This document shows positions 1-12,372 of a stretch of 64,000 bases of DNA, piece after piece. The stretch is taken from positions 310,001-374,000 of the forward strand of contig JAIXMN010000017.1 of assembly GCA_025716815.1 (NCBI GenBank), written 5' to 3'. Under the pieces are notes generated by a model, which worked only from the letters and a program-made list of their open reading frames with translations, ran no database searches and was not told the DNA's origin. Made by a program: the position numbers and the translations under genes. Each line of letters starts with the position of its first letter. Position 1 is the stretch's first letter. The DNA is from Dichotomocladium elegans (lineage: Eukaryota > Mucoromycota > Mucoromycetes > Mucorales > Lichtheimiaceae).

Positions 1-716
1 AGGTAAATGTATCATCTCATTCTTCAAGCAAGTACGCATTTCCTGATGCATCCTGTAGGCGAGTTACGTTTGAACTACCTGGACCGACCCTACGAAATTC
101 AGATGGGGTTATTTCAAATTGTTTTGTTGCTGTTGTTTAACGATTCAACGAGTCTGAGGGTCGCAGAGATCATAGAGCAATCCAACTTGTCGGAGATAGA
201 CGTAATCCGAAGTCTAAAGGTGACAAACAACACACGCACTGAAAAAACATGCCCATTAACGAAATAAGGATGGATGCTATAGCCCCTCCTGGATCTTCGG
301 CTATTAGAATCTAAAGACAGTGTGCTGAATACCCAGACACAGGTTTCATTAAATATGTCATTCACCAGGTATGCTTTGATGAATGGTTTTGAGAACGACG
401 CTGACGGACGGGTGGTTCCAACAGCAAACGGACCAAGATCAAAGTTGCAGCATCGGCGCATACCGAACAGCAAGAAACAATGGCTACCCGTAAAGCGGTC
501 GATGAAGACAGAAGAATGTATCTTCAGGCGGCCATAGTCCGGATCATGAAGTCTCGACAAAAACTAACCCATGTGCAGCTTGTCCAGGAGATCATTGATC
601 AGACACACGCGCGGTTCTCGCCTTCGGTGATATTAATTAAGAAATGCATCGAGCAACTTCTTGAAAAACAGTTTCTCGCTAGACAAGAACGAGACACATA
701 TGTCTATGTGGCATAA
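1..716 (+). CDS. Cullin-3-like protein, C-terminal part (5' end outside window)
   Basis: Scaffold of a Cullin-RING ubiquitin ligase; only the C-terminal region is present. Exons read as about 59-220, 283-368 and 425-716, with the tail of an upstream intron at 3-58. The joined frame runs from the cullin-homology segment (RPYEIQMGLFQIVLLLLFN) through SFTSKRTKIKV to the neddylation winged helix, ending in TYVYVA and TAA. The segment VDEDRRMYLQAAIVRIMKSR holds the expected NEDD8-acceptor lysine in IVRIMKSR. The KxxVDEDR and IVRIMKSR spacing and the terminal YVA resemble CUL3 more than CUL1 or CUL4, but the BTB-binding N-terminus is not here to prove it. The two inner junctions keep phase (AG|C at 368/425). 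Confidence 0.88.
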
Positions 717-1439
717 TAATAAAAAGGAACCGGCACACGACTGACTATGCAAATACGGTGTCCTGTGTTGCGATTGTAATCGGATTTCGTATGCAGATCT
801 GCGGGATAAGTGAGTGAGCATTTGTTCCTTCGGGCGTCAGATATGCACGTTGTACTCGTGCCATCTTGCAGAACAAGCAAACAGCTTTTAGTTTCGCATT
901 GTCACAACCAAGAGTACATAACTTGCATTAACCATTTGGGAATTTAAAATTAATGACTTTCCTCCCCCCCCCCCGATGACTTGTAGGTCTCGATTCCTCC
1001 GTTTTTGGTCGCTGACCTCTTCTACTTCTACAGACGTCGGTTTTGATACTTTTTATTTTCAAAAATAAATTACGCATGGGAGGAAAATCACAGCGCATAT
1101 AAAGTAAAATAAAATGTGGCATGGATAAAGAAGGCCGGAGACATACCCATTAGTCAACAGAAAATATCAGTTCCCTTCTTGCTCTTCAACTTACCTGGAG
1201 GCTAACTAGGTGTGCCGTTGCGGCAACAATGGCCGAAGGGTTGGGTAAGGAACGAGGAGGGACGACGATGGACCAACGACAACACCATCAGCAAAAGTAA
1301 CAGAGAAAGCAGACAAAGACAAAAGCACCTTGACGAAACCATGGTGGGGAGACTGCGCGAGTGCAGCCAAACTACCGTCCCAATCAAAGCTCATATTCTC
1401 TCATCTCGAGACAATGGAGTGAGGCTAATATCGTTATCT
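717..1439. other. Intergenic, no gene recognised
   Basis: Spacer between the cullin stop and the decayed transposon. It has a C homopolymer near 962-975 and an AT-rich stretch near 1040-1110. Part of that stretch (about 1055-1100) weakly resembles a segment shared by the Tc1-like fragments at 28 kb and 35.7 kb. No coding frame resembles a known protein. Confidence 0.4.
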
Positions 1440-2415
1440 ACAGAGGACCCGGAATATTGGAAGGTTGCAGAATGGGGAACAAGGGTAACCTATTGCCTTC
1501 TCTTTTGCTCTTGTCAACTGACCAAAACTGCTCAATCGGATCGAGTTCAGGCGAGTATCGTGGAAGATAAGCACATCGATATATCCTCAGCCTTATGGAT
1601 AGGTGCATTATCCATTACCAAATGATGGCCCCTTCGTATGTTCATACGTACCCATCTCGTCCATTGTAGCCTTGAGGAAGTTACAGTTCCTCTGCTCACA
1701 ACTTCAGATTGACCTGCCCTCTTCTTTTCTTTTCCTGATTGGTGGCTGCGGGAGGCTCAGGCTCCATTGGATGATGCCTGATGCTGAGATTTGCTTCCAA
1801 GATTGTGGTTGTCTTTGCTCTTGTCTTTGGTACTGAGACCCACGGCAGGAATCACTTGCTTGGACTATGTCATGCTGCGTTTCATATTAATATGGAATCC
1901 AGACTCATCAAGAAAAACGCAGTTTTTTCTAAAGTCGACGTCGGTCCTATCCCATCGGCGCAGCCAGTCAAGGCGCGCTTGCATGATTCCTGTCTACAGG
2001 CTGAAACCGTCCCCATTTTCAATGGCATTCGTTTTTCAGAAATAGATGGAACTCAAATCTTTGGAGCAGTTGCTCCATCAGCTGTCTAGGATAATGGATG
2101 GATTCTCATCAACACATTCTAATATAACGCTCTTCATTGAGAGGACGCGAACGACCCCTCACGTTAGGTTTCTTAAAGTGGGGTCAGGGTCTTTCTCGTA
2201 CGGTAATGCCCATCGCTTGCCTGAACGAACAGGATTCCTAGCAGCCGATGCACTCAAGGCCTTCTCAAACATCCGTTTGAACAATCTGACCTTGTCTTGG
2301 TCAATGTACGCTATATAACTGTATCCTTTGGCTTGGGAAATATGTATGGTAGTTATCGCTGCAAACGCAGATATTTAGTGCGAGAACAAACGGATCTTCA
2401 GTCTTGATCTGGCAA
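1440..2415 (-). mobile_element. Decayed Tc1/IS630-like transposase (copy 1)
   Basis: Read on the minus strand, the broken frames line up in the order expected for an IS630/Tc1-superfamily DDE transposase. An N-terminal helix-turn-helix part lies at about 2400-2200 (YIAYIDQDKVRLF, LSASAARNP), then VDENPSIILD near 2110. A catalytic block with NCVFLDESGFHINMKRSM (first Asp in FLDESG) lies at about 1880-1925, LVMDNAPIHK (second Asp) near 1593-1620 and YSPELDPIEQFWSVDKSK (third acidic residue, Glu) near 1520-1560. Frameshifts and stops separate the pieces, including a stop right after KRSMT, so it is not functional. The N-terminal part is clearly related to the fragments at 28.0-28.6 kb and 35.7-36.1 kb. 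Terminal inverted repeats were not found. Confidence 0.8.
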
Positions 2416-5400
2416 TAGGGCTTTTGGTAGGGCCCATAAATCGATGGCGCCGCTCAAGTTGTCTTTTGAAGATTTCCCTTGCCCGCCCGCCCGGCCCTCA
2501 TCATCGCTGGTATCATGGGAAAAGCTGATAAAAGGAGGCTGGCTGCGTGATCTTCTGGGTGCGGGACACGGCACGTATTAAGCGGGCAAACCAGGGACGA
2601 GCTTAAAAAGATACAGGACAAAATAAAGTAACACGGCCCATCGGGGGAAGGAATGGCTACGGATATATCACCTTTTGTTGTATAGAGAATTAGCTATTAA
2701 GCGGCATCATTGTTGTGGACCTCGCATTGTTCCCATACAAGTAGATCGGGTAGGACCGATGCCCGCCTCCCTAATCTAACAACCGCGCAAGTGCGGAGCA
2801 TCCTGTCCAAAAAATTTTTCCTTTCTCCGATGGCTTTTTCCTTTCCCGATGGTCGGCTATAGAAAAAAAATTTTTTACCGGAGTTTTGTTTGACAGGCTC
2901 GAAAACTATAAATATGGCAGACCTCTGTGGACGAGGAAGATTCTTTAGGACCGTACTCTACAGGATCTGTATGCAGTACATTACCAAGTCTACGTTTTTC
3001 AAACGTGACGCATTCTACAAGTCAGAAGATGACTTATTCCAGCTCTTCCTATGAGTGAAGTGTGCTTTTGGATTTTGCTTTCGGGCTGCCATTAGCAGTT
3101 GATGATCTCGCCTGTTTCCTTTCTGAGGGACATGGCAAGGAGGCGGCTGGGGTCTGATGGCTGCAATTATCTTTTAGTTCCAAATAATGAAAATGAAATC
3201 AAAGGACGGGAGAAACGAGCTTGGTGTTTCAAAGGTTGCCGTTGTACGTCAGCTCGTGATAAGTTGCAATGTTGGAGATGGGTACCGGTCATCTCAGATA
3301 GGATTGCCAACGTATCCGGAATGCTCAAAGTTGAGTTGAACCTGGCGGAATGAAGAGTAATGAAAAGATGTTCAACATGGGGCAGTAGGAGCATTGGGTA
3401 AAGACAGACAAAAGATGGGGCGGTGCCTATGCCCATTCTCCCCGAAATCGAGAGAATTGGCCGCATACACATTTTCCCAGGATGGTGCCGGTACTACATA
3501 CAAGAGGTCCCAGTCCTCTCGGCGTATTTATTTTTCATTCACCACAACGAAGCTTTCCCAGCGTCAACCATGAGATTTTTTTCCGGAGAGAAAATCCTGC
3601 CAAAACATCTGAAACTGGGGATTTTTCACTTTTGCACAAGAGCGTCCGCGAGACGAACGATCCACAGCATCCATTAACATATTTTTTTTTGTCGTAACAG
3701 CCGCTGACTCAGAGGGAAGGGGGACTGAGAGACCGATGATCAAGAGATTGGTTTCTGTTACCCTGTTTATCGAACTCTCCTCTGATAGTCGCAAAGTTCT
3801 CTCTCTCTTTCTCTTTGCAGAACTTGGCAGGCAAAAGCCATCGCCCAAAGTAAGAGGTCATTCTTAGGCTGTGGATCAAACTGGTATTTGTTCAACGAGA
3901 AGTGGAATGGGGCAATAGCTACGAAACGAAATGAACTTCATTTATGGTGGACGAGGTACACTCAATATGCTATCCACACCACATCATCTTCTATTTCTGT
4001 GCCATACAGTGTAGTTTGTGGTCATGTCACAACTATGTAAGAAAGCTTTGCTACAAATGATTACTAGCCGAAGGCATTTTTTTTAAAAGCATGACCATCC
4101 GCTCATTCTCCCAAGCGTACAAACAGGAAGAGATAGATTGGACTGCTTAGCACATCTCCTTCCTTGCAGATCGAGCCAGATGACCCTCACCCCCATTCAT
4201 TGTTCATTATTCTTATACCCGTGGTATGTAAGTGTGTAAATAATTATAGGCTTGCCGGGCCCAGCATAAGCTAGAGGTGTTTGTTGCTGGCGTGGGTCAG
4301 TATTTCCCCGTGTGGGATGGTTTTGGCAATATATATATATATATAGAACCCAGGTTTCTTATGTGTAGTTCTTCTCGAAGGAAAGCTTTGTACACGTAGT
4401 TTATTCATACGTACGAAGATGCGATTCGTGACGGACGTAAAGATTCGCTGGGCCATTGGTGCTTTATGTTGCATGATAGACCCTTTTTAGCGCTCGTTCA
4501 TCATTCTTCTATCAACAATACCTTACTTTCGATTGTTGTTGCTCTTGCTCTCAACAGAACGTCGATGTTGCTTCAATCGAAACCGAAAACGTGATTCTTT
4601 GAGATTCGAGGCATCTCTGCAACCAACCAACCTCCTCCGTCCCGGACTGGCGCTCCTCCTTTTCAATATAAAGCAGATTCCTTGACATCAAGAATTGTAG
4701 TTTAGGCACTTTAATCCCCTTTCTGTATTTAATCATGCTTTTGTCCTTCAAACCGTGCATATTGCAGATAGTGTGCCTCGGTCTCTGGGGCTCTATCACT
4801 TCATATATTAGCTTGTGCAAATATAAAACGGCGACCCGGTCATCTATTATGTACGCATGGAGCGAGAGAGACAGAGCGGTGATGTTTTATCGGTATACAT
4901 GCGCACACAATGGTCTAGAGTCAAATATATTATCTTCCATGGACCGCCCCTCCGAGAAGGAACGGGCTACAACTAGCTTACCGGAAAGATTTTTGAGATT
5001 ATTTCCACGACTCGCCGGCTGCATAAAACTCAGCGAGCGATCCCAAACAATGAAAAATCAACAACGGATCATAGTAGAAGTCTGCGTCTGAACAGAGCAA
5101 CATGATGAATTACGTTGAACTTGTGCAGGCCAGACATGGGATTGGTATATATATATATAGAGAGAGAGAGAGTAAGAGAGCCTATTTCTTAAATGCCGCG
5201 GTAAAGAAATAACGCCCAACTTGTTTAGACGAGCAAGTACGTAGTTCCATCAGCTGCTTCGGGCTCATATGTTATCATGTTTCCAGTGCTTAATGGTGCG
5301 CAGCCTTTAATTAACAATATTATGCTATCGTCCATTGGTACCCGAGGTCTTGCTTCACTTCTTGTACAATGTCAAGGGCCGGTCGAATCCTACGCATTTA

Positions 5401-5426
5401 TCGGATTTAAACACCAAATTCTTTCA
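2416..5426. other. Gene-poor spacer of about 3 kb
   Basis: No exon series or RNA gene could be supported on either strand. There is a short TA run near 4330-4346 and a TA/GA run near 5150-5172. An open frame at 4735-5091 (118 codons, hydrophobic start) has no splice partners and no recognised domain. The right end is the 3' flank of the minus-strand methyltransferase gene. Confidence 0.4.
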
Positions 5427-6726
5427 TCATATCGACAAGTAGTATGTACCCTTTGCATGTTCACCAGGCTCGCTGATAACTTCAAAGCTAGAAAACCCTA
5501 CTTGATTCAGCAAATAGTCATGGAATTGATCTGGCCTGAATGTGATTGCTTCAAATGTATGATGCATTTCCTAACAGTATTCCCCGCCCCACCACCACAA
5601 GAAACATCAAGTATAAGCCAATGCATTGTCATAATAAAAGTTAAACACGCTACGATACCTCGCTTGTCTTGGCGCGTCGCTCATATGTCTCGAATTTCTG
5701 GTGCTCGAGGACAAAAATACCTCCAGGTTTGAGTACCTTGTAGACACGCATGAAAAAATCTTTCATTCCATCATCGCCACGATGGATATGGATCCATTTT
5801 GCAATGCTCAGGCTAGCGGGGAGGTGATGGGATGGGGGGGTGGGAGAAAGAAGGGCGATCTCGTATGAATATCTTTGTCTGAATGGAGCAACTTGTAACA
5901 TCCAAGATTACCCAAGCACAGTATCGTATTGATTCTCCTGAAGTGTTGTGTCCATCCAGTCGGCAGCCTCAAAGGTGATATTGTAAGGGAAACCAGCAGT
6001 AGGAGGATCAGTGCCGGGAGGGAGAGCACTGGGAATGAAACCGTACATGCTACGCAAGGCTTGAGGAAAATAATGGAACCGCAGAGCGATGTCTGGTGGC
6101 TCCTTGTGCTCATGAGTCGGGTCCTGCAGCGAGTATGCTATCTTTATCTGCTGGTTCGCCTTATTGATCAATGATGCGTCAATATCCACGCCGTGAATAT
6201 GCTCGGGTGCGTATTGCATTGCTACCATTGTCGCGTTACACGATCAGTTCGATATCAATATACCCTATTGCGCTAGATCTCTCTTTTCCTATACATGTGT
6301 GCTTCATCATTTTCAACTTACCGATAATAATTGTAACATTGCCTGAGTTGCACCCAATGTCGAGAACAGTCTTGCCATGGAAGAGAGCCGACGCGTCGAG
6401 TTGATCGAGTCGTGGATCGGTTGTTCGGTGGCGTGTGCGTCGAGAGCTGCAAGGATCAACCGCTTTCCAGTCAGCGATGAACGGTACATGAGAATCGCTA
6501 GACTTTACTTGTAGTAATTCATGTAATTGCCGTAGCAAAAGTTCGTGTTTTCCTTTTTGAATGGCAGTTGTTTCTTGAGGATCTTTGTGCTTGCCTTGTT
6601 GCCAAGATACTTGGCCGACTTTTTTGGCCTTTCCTCTGGTCCGTCCACTTGGCGATGACGGCGACGTTTGATCGATTCCTCCTCTGGATTTCTAAGGTAT
6701 GGATTGTCCTCGGGCTGGCTGCTCAT
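5427..6726 (-). CDS. Bin3/MEPCE-type RNA 5'-phosphate methyltransferase
   Basis: S-adenosylmethionine-dependent enzyme of the Bin3/MEPCE family, which caps the 5' gamma-phosphate of small RNAs such as 7SK or U6. Five exons on the minus strand: 6509-6726, 6322-6446, 5912-6221, 5659-5812 and 5427-5570. All phases close, giving 316 aa. Seen in order: a basic N-terminus, YGNYMNYY, DPRLDQLD, SAM motif I (KTVLDIGCNSGNVTI), HIHGVDIDASLI, DTVLGLSIAKWIHI, VLKPGGIFVLEHQ and a C-terminal FRPDQFHDYLLNQVGF typical of the Bin3 domain. The start is MSSQPEDN at 6726; an in-frame upstream ATG at 6798 would add 24 residues. The family assignment is firm. The RNA target cannot be read from the sequence. Confidence 0.9.
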
Positions 6727-9642
6727 TGGCGAAGAAGGTAATGGTAAAAACTCAAAATACAGCGAAGCCAGCTTGTCCTCGAGGACTGGCAAATTCATGC
6801 ATTACATAACTGAATATTTTTTTTTATTATCATTGGGATGTAGAGCAGCGAATGGCACACTTTTTGTACAGTGAAGATGGAATTCGATTTCTCCAGCCTC
6901 GTATAGATGTGATGGGGTTACAGAAGCATATCGCAAGGCGTTTTCGCGTAATCAACCACCGATATTTGATGCATGGGCCATTCTTTGCGACGCTTTAGCT
7001 TACTTATAGGAGCACGTCCTTGAGCATGGTCTTTTTTTTTGGGGGGGGGAAGAGGGAGGGAGGGAGGGAAAGCACTCTATACTCCATCGACTATCCTTGG
7101 AGAGTCAAGGCGCTGTCTTTGATGCGCGCAAATCACCAGATCCATTTTAATACCGGACCTCCTGCGGAAGACATGTTTTCGAACCGGACCGAGAACAAGG
7201 AGGACCACGCTGGATTACTATTTATGCATCCCCCATATTCGAAAATCTGCTGCAAGTTCTCCTAGTTATTCTTGAACGAAATCCCTGGACATTCGTACTG
7301 AAACAGAATCTTATGAATATGGCCTGTCCATTCTCTTCTTCCACAAGAGATCGATCAAGTCACAGTTTATAGTATTGCCGGAAATGAAGGTGGCATTTTT
7401 TTTAACGGAGGAAGCTGTAACGGTCGATCATGTTTCTCCTGTTGAACGGCGTCTCGGTGTTTTTTTTTTGAGGCTGAACCCAATCTCCTGAAAATCATGC
7501 AGTTTTGAAAGTCTCCTTCATCGTGGTATGATCCATCATCCGCGCAAGCAAAACAGGGAATTCGTGATTAGGTGTAAGAATGATTGTTTATACACATACA
7601 ACATGCGCGATTAGGAAGATGGATCGCTTTCCCTCGCTCTTGTTCCGTGGACGATAGATTGCGGATTACGATATCAACACGGTATGCTGCGGGAAAGGGA
7701 AGGAGGGGGGAGAGTTAGTTTAAAACAGCCTATCCAGCACCGTTTAGACAACACGCTCTCAGGTTATAGATTTGATTAGATCCGCAATTTATGCAATGCG
7801 TCAGAGTCTTTTCCCCCAAACCCCACCAAACTATCGGATTAAGATATTTCATCCAAATAGATGGGGACCTATGAGATTTTGGCCATGGAGATCAGTGTCA
7901 TAGCGTGGCACTCGACCAGTGCTATGGGGTCACTCTCCTTTTTCGTAACATAAGAGAAGGGGAAAGCAAGGGGTAGGGGGGGATGAAAGCAGAGGACACG
8001 ACAGAAGAATGATTTATCGATTGGCCCCTCTTCGTTTCCCACTTTTTCTTCTGATGAATCCCATGATGAGATGAATCGAGCAGGATGGATAGCGTGCTCT
8101 GATCTCTTGAACGCGACGCCCGATAAAACACAGATGTAACAGTTTGCTGAAAATATTCTGAAACACGTATATACGCAAGGAGAAAGAAACCTAGATTGAT
8201 TTCCTCCTTTTGCCGCTATTTCTGTACGTTCGACCGGTATGGCATGTGATGATTGTTATGCACGCTCATGGAATGATTAACTGGATCCATTTTCATGCCA
8301 CTAATTAAAAAGTGAGGACTTGAATTTTATCCCAGCCAAAAGAATTTTTTTTATCTTTCAATGACTGGGAATGCCGATTCATATTAAATTTACTTTATCA
8401 GCCATCCCATCCTTTGTCTCCGGAATGCGGCCATTCCTCAAATAGCGATCTCCTTTTTTTTTTCACTTCTCACCCTCCACGCGCTCCCCCCAACCCCCAG
8501 AAAGAAAGAGAGAAAAAAGGGGGTTGCGCTGCAAGGTCAGCATGGGGAGGTCCAAGACACGTCCGTGATGTCCAAAAATAGTCTAGTTCAAGTCCAATCT
8601 GGATTCTTGCGGGTCTCACCATCCTCCTTCCCCGTCCACCAGCAGGGTCGGAAGAAAAGCAACAAGCGCGCTGAACCCGCTGCTTGTCTGAGAGGATATG
8701 GTGGATAGCACCGATAAGGGCTTGTCTTCTGTGTTAAGCACAGCGTTGGGGATTTAGGGGAAGCGGAGGAGGAGGGGGGAGGGGGGTAGAAGCAGCAGAG
8801 CGATTTACCTCCGATCGGTTCTGCAACCAGGTCAAAGGCGGAGACGCAACGATAGGATTAGCCAAGCGCTTATTTCCGATAGTCAGCCAGTGGCACCTTG
8901 CGCAGCCCAGCGGCTTGCAACCCTTTGCCCTAACCTCCGTCATCCTTTCCTTACACACACACATATGAGGATAAAGCAGTGGACGATGTCAGAGACAGGA
9001 AAGAGAGAAAAAGAAAGAAAGAAGCGTGTGAGATGGATCATCCATCGGGGGGGGTGAGTAGCAGGGCTGACTTTTTGCGCAAAAGGGTGCCCCAGTACGA
9101 ATGTAGCAAGAGAGGGACGCGCGAGGTTTGTGGACCGAGGGCCAAAAAAAAAAATAAAAAAAAGGTTCGGATAGGAAATAGTCACGGAGTGGTGCATTTT
9201 ATAATACATATCTACTGTGTCCACCACATTGCATCTGTATTTTTTTCCCTCTCTCCCGTGCTCTATCCGTTGCTTCTCTTTTTGTCCGCCCCATTGTGTG
9301 TATTTGCGTGCTTACGTGCGTGTGTTTACGGCACCTCAGTTTTATGTACATAATTCCCGATAGTCTCCACTACAGCTGATAGACGCACGTCCTGTTCCTG
9401 TTATCGCTAGTTCAACCAAGGGTCCGACAGTCAGGTACACAACCAACCGCAAGTATTTACTATTCCCTGCACCGCTTTTCCTTCGCCGGACGCACGACCA
9501 ACCAGCGAACAACAAACCAAGCCTTCTCTCTCTCTCTCTCTCTCTCCCTCTCTCTCTGTCTCTCTCTGAAAAGTGAAGGCAAAAAAAAGAGAGCACACTC
9601 TATTTACTCTTGCACTGGTCCACAAATCCGATTTATACGACC
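6727..9642. other. Long intergenic region, no gene recognised
   Basis: About 2.9 kb without a supportable coding series. It has many homopolymer runs, for example A/T runs near 7030, 7400, 7460, 8450 and 9145 and G runs near 7040 and 9050. The last few hundred bases, rich in CT/GA tracts, are probably promoter and 5' leader of the SWIB gene at 9643. Confidence 0.4.
9521..9568. repeat. CT microsatellite in SWIB gene leader
   Basis: An almost pure CT/CTCTCTGT tract about 75-120 bp upstream of the SWIB start codon, within the probable 5' untranslated region. A second CT tract lies inside the first intron at about 9750-9773. Confidence 0.8.
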
Positions 9643-11554
9643 ATGGAATACACCAACTATAACCCCACTTTGGAAGGTAGGTGTCAAGGCTCCCCCCGTC
9701 CGTACGAGCCCGCTTGACTACCACTACCACTATCACTACTAACACACTTCTCTCTCTCTCTCTCTCTCTCTCTTCCTTGTTGCACTATTCTTCTTCCTCC
9801 CTCTCTCTTTCTTTTTGTCAATCTCTGTGTGCGTACGTGTATATCTATGCGTGTTTTATGCAGACCTCAACAGCTACGACTCCCTCGGGATCAGACCATC
9901 GCCTGTCTATCCGGCCAGTAAACCTGACCCAATGATTAGTAACATGAGCTACTATCGTCCCGGTGACGACCACCAATCGCAATCATCACCACAACAGGCG
10001 CATCAACAGCAGCAACAGCCGCCGTCGCAACAACAGCACCCGCAGCAACAACAACAACAGCAGCACCAGCATCAGCACCATCAACAGCATCAAGCAGGAG
10101 GATCTGTTTTTCCGCCTGTGACAACGATGGGAACATCCATGGTGCAGACGGGCAGCTTCCTCGACGGTTCGTTGGGCGAGTTTAGTTCATACCAGCAGTT
10201 CAGCCATCCGTTCCCGCTTAACGATCCACTGACGCCACAACCGTCATCCGTCGCTGCTGCACAAGCTGCGGTACAGTCCATGTATAACGGCCATGGTCAG
10301 TCGACTCCGGTCATGGTATCCCCTCAGTGGCATCAGCAACATCATCAGCAGCAACAGCAGCAAGCGTTGAGGCGAAACTCGTATCAACAGCAACCGCAGC
10401 AATCACATATGTCCATGTACCGTCCACCACCCGCGACTTATCATCATCATCAACAACAACAACAGCAGCAGCAGCAGCAGCATCAGCAGCATCAGCAGCA
10501 GCAGCCCTATTATGCCGCTCCTGCACCGATGATGGGCCCACCTGCCGCTGCTGCTGCCGTTGCCGCTGCTGCCGCTGCCGCCGCGGGATACTCTCACCCC
10601 CATCATGCCCATCCTCACAACCCGTATGCAGATATGGGCCAGCGCAAACGCAAAGTGATTGAGGAACTGGCTACAGAGCAGCCGGTACAGCCCAAGAGGA
10701 AAACAAAGGCTAAGAAGAAGCGGGTCAAGGAGCCCGTAGATCCCAATGCTCCTCCTAAACCGAAACGGAAGACGGGTTTGAACAAGCCGTTGATCCTCAG
10801 TCCGGCTCTTTCGGCGTTCGTGGGAGGTGACGCGGAGGTAAAAGATATAAAAAAAACAAATATTTTTTATTTCTTTTTGGCTGACCGATTTGCTGATGAT
10901 GGGTCAAACGAAACCCAATCCCCCCTTACTTCACATGCACATGCGTAACCTTTCCACACACACACAACGTCTTCCCCCTCAACCATCCCATGGTTTTAGA
11001 TGTCTCGCCCAGAACTCGTGAAAGTACTATGGAAGTATATCAAGGACAACGATCTGCAAGACCCTGCTGACCGCCGATATATTCTGTGCGACGACAAGCT
11101 CAAGACGATCTTTGATCAGGATCGGATCAACAGCTTTGGAATGAACCGGGACCTGTCCATGCATCTGACAAAGAAGGAGGACGTGCCAGATGAGGCATCT
11201 GTGGCAGCAACAACAACAACAACAACAACAACAACAGCAGCAGCAGCAGCAGCAACGACAACAACAGCTGCGGCTGCAGCTACGGCAGCGACATCATCGG
11301 CATCAACCTTGGACACATCGCCGGCAGGGACAGCCGAAACACCTGATGTGGTCACGCCGAAAGAAGGAGAACTTGCTTCTTCAACCACCGCTGCTTCGAC
11401 GGTCACTGTTGCTGCAACCACCGCGGCGACGGCAACACGCACCATCATGACAGCATCAGCTCCTACGACTACCACTACCTCGTCTTCTTCTCCTCCGTCT
11501 TCTTCTACTGCTACAACTATCAACAGTACCACCACCAACGCCGCAACGACGTGA
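9643..11554 (+). CDS. SWIB/MDM2-domain protein with homopeptide runs
   Basis: Probable nuclear chromatin or transcription protein of the SWIB family, comparable to yeast UAF30/Tri1. Three exons: 9643-9676, 9864-10837 and 11000-11554, about 520 aa. Exon 1 encodes MEYTNYNPTLE. Exon 2 begins with an acidic/aromatic leader, then long Gln/His-rich runs and an Ala run, followed by a Lys/Arg-rich segment (PKRKTKAKKKRVKEP) that could be a nuclear signal. The SWIB fold is split by intron 2: TGLNKPLILSPALSAFVGG...E joined to MSRPELVKVLWKYIKDNDLQ and ILCDDKLKTIF. The C-terminus is a low-complexity Thr/Ala/Ser tail. The N-terminal DEK_C helix bundle of UAF30 is not seen, so orthology to that subunit is uncertain. 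Confidence 0.9.
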
Positions 11555-12372
11555 ACTCTTCAGTTGCTAGTAGGAGGGAAAAAAGGAAGACAAAAAAATA
11601 TATACGCAATAGCCACAATAAGCAAAGACACAACACTTCACTCTTTTGTCATGTACATGTAATGCTGGTCCTCTTTTTTTCATATCCTCTCTCATCGACA
11701 ACCCCACCCATCCTTCCTCGCGCTTTCTCCCCACCCCCTTTTTTCATTAAGTCTTTTGTGATTCCTTTCTTCTGCTCTTGCGCGCGCACACACATACACA
11801 TCCTCTTTTTTCTTCTTCTTTCTGTCTCTCTCGCTCTCTATTTTTCTCACTATAGCCATCTTTTCTTTTTCCCACAACAAACCTCTTTCTTCTGTCTGCT
11901 GTAAATAAACGAAAAATATCATCTGGTTGGGCTTTAGCAAATATCCAGAGCGAGCTGCCGCGGTATACGAAAGGGGTTTTGGGCGGGATGACATGGAGGA
12001 GCAGTTAAAATAGACCCAAAAAATTAACCCCTTCCCTCTGTCCGCGTGACAAGAAGAGGGGGATTGGGGGACGTATCAACTTTTCCGCCGAAAGCAACCG
12101 AGCAAAAGAAAAAAGGGCACTTTTAGATCGGCATAAGAATCGTGTTCTGAAGGTCGATAGCATCTCCCATGAGTGAGAGAAGACCACTTTGAAAAAGATG
12201 TGTAAAAAAAATAAAGGCCCAATGCGTTGGGCTTCGCCCCGAATGCCACGACCAAATTCCATGTTGGACGGGGCCAAACTCCGCGTATACCCGGCACGTT
12301 GGTTGGCTTAATATTCTTCGTGGCTCTTTTCCACGCCTTTGGTTACGGTACTGGGTGTCCTGCAGAAACTTG
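11555..12372. other. Intergenic between SWIB gene and UNC50
   Basis: T/CT-rich 3' flank of the SWIB gene, with AATAAA-like sequence near 11905, followed by the presumptive UNC50 promoter. No further gene seen. Confidence 0.4.

Noticed and set aside
1212..1625. 137-codon plus-strand open frame
   Set aside because: It is largely antisense to the decayed transposase, which explains the region better.
4735..5091. 118-codon open frame with a hydrophobic start (GLWGSITSYISLCKYK) vaguely like the ERD1-like gene
   Set aside because: Similarity is limited to a few residues, no partner exons, and the rest has no domain.
11116..11538. 140-codon minus-strand frame of Val/Ala runs
   Set aside because: Reverse of the Thr/Ala repeat tail of the SWIB protein.
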